Below are positions 9,027-16,470 of a DNA stretch of 26,262 nt, one piece after another (the first letter of the stretch is position 1; each line of letters begins with the position of its first letter). Under the pieces are notes generated by a model. It did no database searches, was not told the DNA's origin, and was given only the letters and a program-made list of their open reading frames with translations. The DNA is from Coemansia sp. RSA 1804 (Eukaryota; Kickxellomycota; Kickxellomycetes; Kickxellales; Kickxellaceae), in contig JANBTH010000215.1 in NCBI GenBank assembly GCA_027578815.1, positions 1-26,262 of the forward strand, given 5' to 3'. The position numbers were made by a program, and so were the translations under genes.

Positions 9027-9396
9027 TGCCTCCTAAACGCCTTGCAGTATCGCTTCCTCTCTCAGACCACCGTTTGCCGGTTACTAAAGCATCCAACTAC
9101 AGAATATCGGAAAAAGGAGAAGAGAGAAAGAGGCATTCAAACTATAAACATAATGTAATATTAAAACACACACATGCAGAAACCAAACGTTTCCCAGGGC
9201 TTGGTTCTATGTGCAACGTAAGCAAAATCGTCACTTTCCCTGGAGTATGGTGGGCATTGGCCACATCATCTGACCAACTCTTTTTTTACTCACAACGTTA
9301 GCACGACTTCGAAAGACAAAGATGTAATTTTATTTTTAAAACTCGACTACCTTATAGTCTTGGCTAAGAAAAAAGTCATATAACGTACATCACACA
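9027..9396. other. intergenic region upstream of the RING gene
   Basis: This 370-bp gap separates two minus-strand genes and must contain the terminator of the repeat protein gene and the promoter of the RING gene. It is AT-rich near 9300-9380. I see no additional gene or RNA. Confidence 0.6.
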
Positions 9397-10551
9397 CTAC
9401 GCAGGGAAAGCAGAGCCGCCATACCTGCCACTCGATCCACTCGAGCCTCGCTCAAAGTCCTCGCGCGATCTTGGGAAATCCTCGCTACCCAGTGCCGACG
9501 AAGATCCAAACGGAGAGCTGGTGTCTTCAGAAAAGCCATCGTTGCTGCTGTACAAACCACTCTCGTTTCTGTTCAGATCGCTCCACGTGTCCTCAAAGTC
9601 CGGCCTCTGCTGGTAGCCCGACCTACTCTGCGGATACCGCTGCTGTTGGTAGCTCGGCCGGTGCTGCGGGTGGTGCTGCTGGTGCTGATACTGAGACGGG
9701 GATTGTGGATGGTTCTGTCCGCGCACCCTATCCCATGCGTTTGTCTGCGTCCCATTAGCCGCACGAATCGAGTCCCACGCAGACCCGCTGTTCGTACCAG
9801 CATCTCCGACGCGGTAGCCGGGCTGGTAATCCGCCCGATCGATCGGCTGTTGCAGACCAGGATTACCAAACTCCTTTGGCTGTTGCAGGCCTGGATTACC
9901 AAACTCCATCGGCTGTTCCAGACCTGAATTACCAAACTCATTGGGCTGTTGCAGGCCCGGATTGCCAAACTCTATCTGCTGGTCCTCCTTGTGGCCCCAT
10001 GTATCACCTGACGAGTTGGCATTGTCCTCGTAACCAGAAGCCGTATTTATCTGCATACTCTTCTTTTCCTCGGGCGTTACCGACGGAGGCAGACTTTTAA
10101 AGTCCGGGCGGCGAAATATGACCCTAGGGTCGCCGTTCGGACTGGAACCCCTAGGTTCGCCTTCAGGTCTGGAGCCCCTAGGGTCGCCTCTAGGTCTGGA
10201 GCCCCTAGGATCGATACCCCGCGCGCGATATATCTCCTCGGCAATATCGTCAATTGCGGCCTTTATATGCGGGTACTTTGCCTCGTTGTTAAGATCGCGA
10301 AAAGCCCTCACCGATCCGATCGCACCACTGACGTTGCCCAAGAACATGCTCATCAGCACGGCTGATGCACCTCTAACCCACAGGGGTCTGGGCTTCTTTA
10401 TCAGGATGAAACCCATCCCCATGCCAAAGGCATATCCTCCAAGTCTATATGCACTCACTTTCGCTTGCGCAGATACAAGGGCATTTAACTCTTCTTCGGA
10501 GAGATTGCTCTTTTTGGCCTGTGCTATGACCACCTCCAACGGTCTCGTCAT
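9397..10551 (-). CDS. two-transmembrane protein with tandem peptide repeats, possibly OCIA-domain-like
   Basis: The protein has 384 residues and I do not recognise it securely. The first 110 residues form a compact domain: a helical start, then two hydrophobic, Gly-rich segments (about 36-52 and 60-81) separated by IKKPRPLWVR, then a charged helix. The SAQAKVSAYRLGGYAFG beginning and glycine-zipper membrane pair recall OCIA-domain proteins of mitochondria and endosomes, but this is tentative. The remaining 270 residues are disordered and repetitive: three 9-residue DPRGSRPxG units at 114-140, four 11-residue EFGNPGLQQPx units at 194-237, and then a Gln/His/Tyr/Ser-rich tail. The ATG at 10551 directly precedes the conserved-looking domain. 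It is divergent from COG8. Confidence 0.7.
   Translation of the reverse strand: MTRPLEVVIAQAKKSNLSEEELNALVSAQAKVSAYRLGGYAFGMGMGFILIKKPRPLWVRGASAVLMSMFLGNVSGAIGSVRAFRDLNNEAKYPHIKAAIDDIAEEIYRARGIDPRGSRPRGDPRGSRPEGEPRGSSPNGDPRVIFRRPDFKSLPPSVTPEEKKSMQINTASGYEDNANSSGDTWGHKEDQQIEFGNPGLQQPNEFGNSGLEQPMEFGNPGLQQPKEFGNPGLQQPIDRADYQPGYRVGDAGTNSGSAWDSIRAANGTQTNAWDRVRGQNHPQSPSQYQHQQHHPQHRPSYQQQRYPQSRSGYQQRPDFEDTWSDLNRNESGLYSSNDGFSEDTSSPFGSSSALGSEDFPRSREDFERGSSGSSGRYGGSAFPA
9841..9972 (-). repeat. 33-bp coding tandem repeat, four units
   Basis: Four head-to-tail units encode EFGNPGLQQP plus one variable residue (N, M, K, I); the second unit has S for P and E for Q. The nucleotide units are nearly identical, which suggests recent expansion by slippage or unequal exchange. 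Confidence 0.9.
10132..10212 (-). repeat. 27-bp coding tandem repeat, three units plus a partial
   Basis: Three units encode D/E-PRGS-R/S-P-x-G/E variants and are followed by a truncated fourth (DPR). On the plus strand this shows as repeated CCCCTAGG-containing blocks. It is Arg/Gly/Pro-rich and probably a disordered, basic linker next to the membrane domain. Confidence 0.85.
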
Positions 10552-10873
10552 TCTTCTGTATTTTTGTGGATTTCACCAGCCAAACTAGTACAATCTCCGC
10601 TTAGAATCCCGGATCTCTAATAGCACAACAAATCACAACAGATTGTGGTAGAAAAAAGAAAGCACTAATAACCAACACAAGGAAATAGAGAATAAGAAAG
10701 CTAAAGTACGTGTTATCTTCCAAGAAAAGCGAAGAATCAATCAGTCTATTGGTCCTCCTTGTTTTTTGCCTTTTCTTCCCTAATCCCACGACTGAAACGG
10801 CGATAGCTATTGTTTTTATTATTAGTATTTCTATTTCTGACACAGACACCACCTGCTAGTTGTTGATGCTGAA
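10552..10873. promoter_or_regulatory. shared divergent promoter region
   Basis: The 322 bp between the start codons of the two-transmembrane repeat protein (minus) and COG8 (plus) must hold both promoters and both leaders. It is AT-rich in the middle. No specific factor site could be assigned. Confidence 0.5.
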
Positions 10874-13351
10874 ATGAAAGCAGAGAATGAGAGTCTCTAC
10901 GGCTCGTCCATCTGCCGAGGAAGCCAATCCGTCGACGATGCCGATCTTCCCGAGTACATGCAGCTGTGCCGACGGTTGTTTCCGGAGCTGATGAGTGAGG
11001 AGAGCGAGCATGCAGGACCCGAGGCAGAAGAAAGCCTCGCCCGGTACCTCAAATACATCACTGGACTTCCGCTGCCTTTGCTGAAGATAGAGCCCACGCT
11101 TCTTCAGAACGATTTGCAGCGCATTTCAAATGACCTGACGCTGCTGCTTATTAACGAGACGAAAAGATCTCAGAGGAATAATACGAACGCTAGTCGGAGC
11201 GAGGAAAGAGAGGCGCAACGACGATCTTCAACGCACCAGCTAGCACGAGAGATGGACGAACTGGAGCTAGATCGGGAGAGCGATGACGGGAAGACCAGCG
11301 ATGATGGCGGCAAGACGCGTGGGCTGTACCGGGCAGGCAGCCCTGACGGTAATGGCAATAGCAATGGCGAAAGCGATGGCTGCGATCTGCACATATTCAA
11401 TGTTGTGTACGAAACGGACAAGGCAGCGTCGTTGGTGACGGAGAACATAAACGCAAGTCTGAACGAGGCACAGGAAGCGCTGTCGCGGCTCGAGACGGTA
11501 TGCGAGTCGTTTACAGCCGAGATAACGCAGTTTGACAGGCGCACCAAGGTGGTGCAGCGTGTTCTTGACAAGCAGGACATCATTACACGCATTGTTGAGC
11601 TGCCCCGTGTGATGCGGATGTGCGTGGCTGGCGGGTACTACGAGGAGGCGGTTGAGATTGCGGAGCATGTGCGTGTGACTGGCGATCGGTTGGTTCGCGA
11701 CATCCGCGATGGCGTGGGCTCCCTGCCTGGATCGCTGGGCGCATCCGATGGGATTTCGGCCGTTGCGGCGGCATCCAGAGAGCAGCTGGTTGCGTTTGTG
11801 GGGTCTATCCAGCGCCAGGTGCATGCGGAGTTTGAGCACATGGTGGTTGACCTGTGTCGGGAGCTCGGGTACACGCGGCTGGCTGTGTCGGGACCCCTGC
11901 AGAGCAGTAAAGGGCAATCCGGTGGTGCTGGCCTGGAAGGAGTCGATGCCGATGGCGGCGCTGAGAACGCAGACGGCGGACACGAGAGAGCCATAAAGCG
12001 CCTGTCACTTGTGGCAAAGATCGTGGCTATTCTGCGCAGCATCGGCATGTTCTCCGAGTCTGAGCTGCGGCTGCTTTACCTGCGATCGAGGTGGCAGGCG
12101 TGGCAGCAGACAGCCGAGACCCTGAGCGGGTTTGCACCAGCCGTTGTGTTTGCGACCATGGAGGACATGAACACTAGCAATCCAGACATGCCAGGGGATC
12201 CTTCTTCTGGTTCAGCGACATATCTAATGTCGTTTTCACCAGACACATATCGCTTGACGCGTGCGGCCGAAAAGAACGCGTCGTCACCAGAGGTGTCGGC
12301 GTACCTGGAGAAGCTGATCAACGCGTATCTGTCGTGGCTGGGCGAGGCCGATATGCAGTACCGGACGCTTTTTGTCCGGAGCCAGTCGTCGTCTGACGAG
12401 ACCGCAGCCCGCGGACACGCCGATGGTTTGGCAACCGATCCACTTACCGACCTGGCGATATTCAGCTCGAGATGCTTTCTGTCGAGCACGCTCCCGCTGT
12501 TTGATCTGCTTTCCGATGCCTCTGGGATATCGGGACTGCAGCTTCTCGTTGCCTCGCACGCGCGCAAGCTGTCCCAAACCAAAATTGACTTTGTCACGGC
12601 GTTTCTGGAGCAGCGTCTTGGCGAGCGCGCATTTGCCTGCATCGTAAGCGGGGTTGAAAAGGCGGTTTCGGAGTTCTGTGTCAAGTTGGCGGAGATGAAA
12701 GAAAGAGCGCTGGGCGTGCCATCGAGTAAGACAAAGAACAAGGCATCGGCGAGCACAGCGGCGGAGGACCAGGCATTGGAGCAGCTAGCGGTACCAACCC
12801 GTCCGTCGCTTGCACTGCCACCTGGCGGATTTGACGGCGATCTTGCGCGGATTCCATCGAGGTTCCTCGGACAATACCGCGTCTCGCCGGTTGGGCTGCT
12901 GCAGTACCCGCTTCTGGCGCGGCTTCTGCACTCGTTCCGCGACTCACTCCACACGCTGCGCATACTGGTGCTTGCAGGCGACACCGTCAGGACCAGCAAG
13001 GACGACAGCGGAGCAGGAGCGGATGTCCTCACGCTGCTGACGATGGCATCGATTGTGCTGGAAAGCGAGCTTGTGCGCGTGGCGGATGCGCTGGGCAGGC
13101 TTTGTGCCTCGATCCTTGACGAAGCGGCGGAACGGACAGTCGGTGACGAAATCAAGAGCGCGGCCCGGCATGTGTGCGTGGGGTTCGTGTTTGGGCTGGC
13201 GCGCGGCGTGGCTGAGATATTCGAGGAGGTTGCGAGTCTGAGCGAGACAGCGGCGGCGGCAGGACTGTGCTCCGACGGAGACGATCCGGCGATGACGCTG
13301 TATGCGCAGGCGATCTACGTTCCGCTGCTGCCTTATCTTCTTCCCTCGTGA
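10874..13351 (+). CDS. cog8: conserved oligomeric Golgi complex subunit 8
   Basis: The protein has 825 residues. COG8 is a lobe-B subunit of the COG tether, which captures vesicles for retrograde traffic within the Golgi and keeps glycosylation enzymes in place. The Dor1/COG8 signature begins at about residue 56 (YLKYITGLPLPLLKIEP, then LQRISNDLTLLLINE). It resumes after an acidic Ser/Asn/Gly-rich insert (about 100-170) with the helical block containing INASLNEAQEALSRLETV and VLDKQDIITRIVELPRVM. The rest is helical bundle, with Ser/Gly-rich loops around 345-375 and 510-530. It is longer than human COG8 mainly because of these inserts. The ATG at 10874 is the first in frame and there is no sign of introns. 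A 359-codon antisense frame inside it (12076-13155) reflects codon bias. Confidence 0.88.
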   Translation: MKAENESLYGSSICRGSQSVDDADLPEYMQLCRRLFPELMSEESEHAGPEAEESLARYLKYITGLPLPLLKIEPTLLQNDLQRISNDLTLLLINETKRSQRNNTNASRSEEREAQRRSSTHQLAREMDELELDRESDDGKTSDDGGKTRGLYRAGSPDGNGNSNGESDGCDLHIFNVVYETDKAASLVTENINASLNEAQEALSRLETVCESFTAEITQFDRRTKVVQRVLDKQDIITRIVELPRVMRMCVAGGYYEEAVEIAEHVRVTGDRLVRDIRDGVGSLPGSLGASDGISAVAAASREQLVAFVGSIQRQVHAEFEHMVVDLCRELGYTRLAVSGPLQSSKGQSGGAGLEGVDADGGAENADGGHERAIKRLSLVAKIVAILRSIGMFSESELRLLYLRSRWQAWQQTAETLSGFAPAVVFATMEDMNTSNPDMPGDPSSGSATYLMSFSPDTYRLTRAAEKNASSPEVSAYLEKLINAYLSWLGEADMQYRTLFVRSQSSSDETAARGHADGLATDPLTDLAIFSSRCFLSSTLPLFDLLSDASGISGLQLLVASHARKLSQTKIDFVTAFLEQRLGERAFACIVSGVEKAVSEFCVKLAEMKERALGVPSSKTKNKASASTAAEDQALEQLAVPTRPSLALPPGGFDGDLARIPSRFLGQYRVSPVGLLQYPLLARLLHSFRDSLHTLRILVLAGDTVRTSKDDSGAGADVLTLLTMASIVLESELVRVADALGRLCASILDEAAERTVGDEIKSAARHVCVGFVFGLARGVAEIFEEVASLSETAAAAGLCSDGDDPAMTLYAQAIYVPLLPYLLPS

Positions 13352-13579
13352 ACGGAACGGGCCGCTTTGATCACATTCTGGCTTTTTTTTTCTCCTCTCG
13401 ATTCCCACGGTCGTTTGATTAAATGCGTTCAAAGGCGTTCAGCGATTCTGCAAACGCTCATTGTTCGTCTTTGCTCTTTCACAGTACACAGCACTATCTT
13501 CCAATACACGCTTTTCTTTCTTCTTCTTTTCCATCTTCCCATTCTACCCTACACTATCTTCTTTCTTAGTACACACAAT
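13352..13579. promoter_or_regulatory. CT-rich leader and promoter of the hydroxyacyl-CoA dehydrogenase gene
   Basis: The 228 bp after COG8 carry long C/T tracts (about 13380-13410 and 13500-13565) and end in an A-rich start context. The dehydrogenase frame stays open through this stretch but has no ATG, so it is read as 5' UTR. Confidence 0.5.
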
Positions 13580-14464
13580 ATGTCAAGTGCAGCAGCAGCA
13601 AGCATCAAGAGGCTGAGCGTCGTGGGCGCGGGACAGATGGGAATCGGCATTGGGCTGGTGGCGGCGCGCGTGGCCAGGCTCAATGTGCAGTTTATCGACA
13701 GCAGCGCGGACCAGCTCACAAAGGGATTGGCGTTTCTGGACAAGCTACTGGTCAAGGACGTGGGCAGAGGGCGGTGCACGGAGGAAGAGCGCAGCGACAT
13801 CAAGGCGCGCATCAGCACGGCGGGTAGCGTTGCAGAAATGGCAGACACAGCGGACTTTGTGGTGGAGGCGGTGTCCGAGAACGCCGACCTCAAGCGCAGA
13901 GTTCTTGCGCAGCTCTCCGAGCGACTGCCGGAGACCGCGGTCCTTGCGACCAACACATCGTCAATCAGCATCACGAAGCTTGCGGCGGCCACACGGAGGC
14001 CGGACCGCGTGATCGGGATGCACTTCATGAATCCGGTGCCTGTGATGCGGCTGGTGGAGGTGATTCCGGGGCTGCAGTCGTCGGCGGCCACGCTGCAGAC
14101 CACGCTGGCACTGGCACAGCGCCTGGGCAAGACCACGACGATGGCGCAGGACGTGCCCGGGTTCATTGCCAATCGCCTTCTGATGCCGTACATCAACGAG
14201 GCGTTTGTTGCGCTGCAGGAGGGGATCGCTTCCAGAGAAGACATTGACACCACCATGGTGCTTGGCGCTAACAACCCGATGGGCCCGCTGACGCTGGCCG
14301 ACTTCATTGGCCTCGACACCTGTCTTGCCATTATGCAGGTGCTGCACGCCGAGCTGGGCGACTCCAAGTACCGCCCCGCCGTGCTGCTGCAGAAGCACGT
14401 CGACGCCGGCTGGCTCGGCGTCAAGTCTGGCAAGGGTGTCTACGACTACCCGCCCAAGAAGTAG
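13580..14464 (+). CDS. 3-hydroxyacyl-CoA (3-hydroxybutyryl-CoA) dehydrogenase
   Basis: The protein has 294 residues and should oxidise L-3-hydroxyacyl-CoA to 3-ketoacyl-CoA with NAD+, or run in reverse. The Rossmann motif GAGQMG is at 16-21. Catalytic and substrate residues known from human HADH (Ser137, His158, Glu170, Asn208) appear here as S127, H148, E160 and N198, all ten lower, in the conserved contexts TNTSSISIT, GMHFMNPVPVMRLVE and DVPGFIANRL. The C-terminal domain carries NPMGPLTLADFIGLDT. The first ATG in frame is 13580. No mitochondrial presequence precedes the Rossmann fold, and the C-terminus PPKK is not a peroxisomal signal, so a cytosolic location is possible. It is a stand-alone dehydrogenase, not a multifunctional protein. 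Confidence 0.92.
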   Translation: MSSAAAASIKRLSVVGAGQMGIGIGLVAARVARLNVQFIDSSADQLTKGLAFLDKLLVKDVGRGRCTEEERSDIKARISTAGSVAEMADTADFVVEAVSENADLKRRVLAQLSERLPETAVLATNTSSISITKLAAATRRPDRVIGMHFMNPVPVMRLVEVIPGLQSSAATLQTTLALAQRLGKTTTMAQDVPGFIANRLLMPYINEAFVALQEGIASREDIDTTMVLGANNPMGPLTLADFIGLDTCLAIMQVLHAELGDSKYRPAVLLQKHVDAGWLGVKSGKGVYDYPPKK

Positions 14465-14704
14465 CTACACGCCGATAGTCGATAGACGGATAGACGGTAT
14501 TGCAGATAGTTGCCGCTTGGGTCTTGTAATAATGGCCTGCCATAACCTATCATCATTCACATGCGCTTCGGCTATTCTGCTATGTGACGATTGGCAGCGG
14601 CGACAAGTTTACATATTTTTTCTATGAGATCTGTTACTTTGCTAATTGATCCACTCCTCTATAAAGCGCTCACTCACATTCTGGCTGCTCTGCCTATCCG
14701 CACA
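14465..14704. promoter_or_regulatory. intergenic region with TATA-like box upstream of the radical SAM gene
   Basis: A TATAAA lies at 14660-14665, 40 bp before the ATG at 14705, a plausible core-promoter distance. The region must also end the preceding transcript. If the TATA is functional, the upstream in-frame ATG at 14624 would not be transcribed. Confidence 0.4.
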
Positions 14705-15907
14705 ATGGCGCCAGCAAGGACACCGCTGTCGCTGTACGTGCACTGGCCCTACTGCTCGTTTCTCTGCAGGTTCTGCGCCTTCTCCAAGGCGCGGGTGCCG
14801 GCCGGCGGTGTCGACCACGCCCTTATAACCAGGGCACTGCTGGCGGAGCTGCGCACATCGCTGGCCCCGCACTCCAGGGACAAGGAGCTGCGCAGCATCT
14901 ACTTTGGCGGCGGCACACCCTCGCTCGCACAGCCAGCACACGTTGCGCAGATCATCGAGCAGGCCAGTCGGCTGGTGCCGCTTGCCGCCAGCGCCGAGAT
15001 CACGCTGGAGTCCAATCCGACATCGGCGGAGACCGACAAGATGGCTGCGTTTAAGGCTGCTGGCATTACGCGGTACTCGATAGGCATCCAGACGCTCGAT
15101 GACGGCGTGCTGCAAAGAGTGGGACGGCTTCACAGCGGTGCCGAGGCGCTGGCTGCTGCCAACCGCGCAGCATCGCTGTTCCCTGGACACGTCAGCCTTG
15201 ATATGATGTTTGGCTTCGAGAGTCAGACCGTCGATCAGTGGCAGAGAGAACTGGAGACCGTGCTTGCCCACGCCAACGGCCACCTATCGCTCTACCAGCT
15301 CACAGTCGAGCCTGGGACCCCGCTTTTCCGCGACATCCGCGCCCAGCGCGTGAAGCGCAATCCCGACGACACGCTGGCGCTGATGTACGAGACAGCCGTC
15401 GCGCTCTGTCGCTCGCGCGGTCTCGCCCACTACGAGGTCTCCAACTACGCCGCCAGCCCCGAATCGCAGAGCGTCCACAACATTGGGTACTGGCAGGGAC
15501 GCCAGTGGATTGGCATCGGCCCAAGCGCCCACTCGCGCTTCATCGATCCAGCAAGCGGGACTTGTCTCCGCACCGTGCGCATCCCCGACATCCAGCGGTG
15601 GGTGCGGAGCTGCTTGGAGCACGGCCATGGCACCGCTAAATCCGAGACTGTGGATGATGCTGAGGCCAGGCAGGAGGCCGTCGTGTTTGGTCTGCGCATG
15701 CTGGATGGTCTGTCAAACGCCCGCTTTATGCGCACCGGCTGCGTCAGCTCTGGCGCCCTGTCGCTGGCCGAGTACCTGCGTGTCAACCAGGTCCAGCGCT
15801 ACCTGCGCGACGGGTACCTCCGCTCTAGTGGCCGTCTGGACCACTTGGCGCCCACAGAGCGCGGCCTGCAGGTCATAGACTCCATTCTGTTAGACATTCT
15901 CCCGTAA
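14705..15907 (+). CDS. HemW/RSAD1-type radical SAM protein (coproporphyrinogen-oxidase-like)
   Basis: The protein has 400 residues from the ATG at 14705. The radical-SAM cluster motif CSFLCRFC gives C17, C21 and C24 (CX3CX2C), preceded by the HemN/HemW hallmark LYVHWPYC. Further hallmarks are IYFGGGTPS, ITLESNPTS, IGIQTLDDGVL, SLDMMFG and LSLYQLTVEPGTP, and the C-terminal HemN_C-like part carries LRMLDGLSNARF. HemW/RSAD1 proteins are thought to be haem chaperones rather than true coproporphyrinogen dehydrogenases, so the older CPO-like name should not be taken literally. An in-frame ATG at 14624 would add 27 residues (two Arg, one Lys, many Leu) that could be a mitochondrial presequence, as expected for RSAD1. 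A TATA-like box at 14660 favours the shorter start. Confidence 0.87.
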   Translation: MAPARTPLSLYVHWPYCSFLCRFCAFSKARVPAGGVDHALITRALLAELRTSLAPHSRDKELRSIYFGGGTPSLAQPAHVAQIIEQASRLVPLAASAEITLESNPTSAETDKMAAFKAAGITRYSIGIQTLDDGVLQRVGRLHSGAEALAAANRAASLFPGHVSLDMMFGFESQTVDQWQRELETVLAHANGHLSLYQLTVEPGTPLFRDIRAQRVKRNPDDTLALMYETAVALCRSRGLAHYEVSNYAASPESQSVHNIGYWQGRQWIGIGPSAHSRFIDPASGTCLRTVRIPDIQRWVRSCLEHGHGTAKSETVDDAEARQEAVVFGLRMLDGLSNARFMRTGCVSSGALSLAEYLRVNQVQRYLRDGYLRSSGRLDHLAPTERGLQVIDSILLDILP

Positions 15908-16470
15908 AACAAAACAATCCCAAGAGCTTGTAGAGCGCCATTTACCTTTTTTATTTTCCCAGATGCTTGAAGTGCATGTGACCGCCGTCTTCTGCTGCCC
16001 TTGTTTTTTCTTTTTGCTGCCTTTTCGGTTATCCCATGCCCTGAGGATTGTCAGCTCGCCGCTTTCACATGCCTTCCCGCCACACAAAGCGTGTGCCAGA
16101 AGCTCTGTTACCTCTTCAAACACATTCAGCTCTTCAGGCTGTATTGGAAAGAGTCAAGCTAGCATTTTCTGCCTCCCCTCGTAGCCTCTATCCAAATGTG
16201 CCTTTCTTTTCAAAGCCGAGAAATTGTCCACGCGCATAAAGTCATCTATTTTTTTTATCGCAGACATTATGCTAGTTTTTGGCATCCCTCTCTCCGCGTC
16301 AAAGCGTCAATTGCGATTGCATTGTATCTTTCTCTTTCCTTTTTTTTTCTTCTCCGCTGGTTGTTATAGTATTGTTATAGTATTTCTTGTTTTCCTCTAC
16401 TTTTAGACTTTTTTTCCTCATTATCTCCAGCTATTCCTTTTCTTCCTCTCCATCCTTTCACCCTCACACG
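15908..16470. other. intergenic region before the ABC transporter
   Basis: This 563-bp gap has no recognisable gene. The proximal 250 bp are CT-rich, with a short direct repeat (GTTATAGTATT at about 16363 and again at 16374). The transporter frame is open from 16387 but lacks an ATG until 16471, so this part is leader. No tRNA-like B box was seen. Confidence 0.55.

Noticed and set aside
12076..13155. Long minus-strand open frame (359 codons) inside COG8
   Set aside because: It is antisense to a clear COG8 coding region; the openness follows from GC-rich third positions, and the Ser/Arg-rich product has no domain.
13367..13579. N-terminal extension of the hydroxyacyl-CoA dehydrogenase by 71 codons
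   Set aside because: No ATG in this stretch; the CT-rich composition is that of a leader, and the family start lies at about 13580.
16387..16470. N-terminal extension of the ABC transporter
   Set aside because: The frame is open but begins at TTG; the first ATG is at 16471 and the sequence is CT-rich leader.
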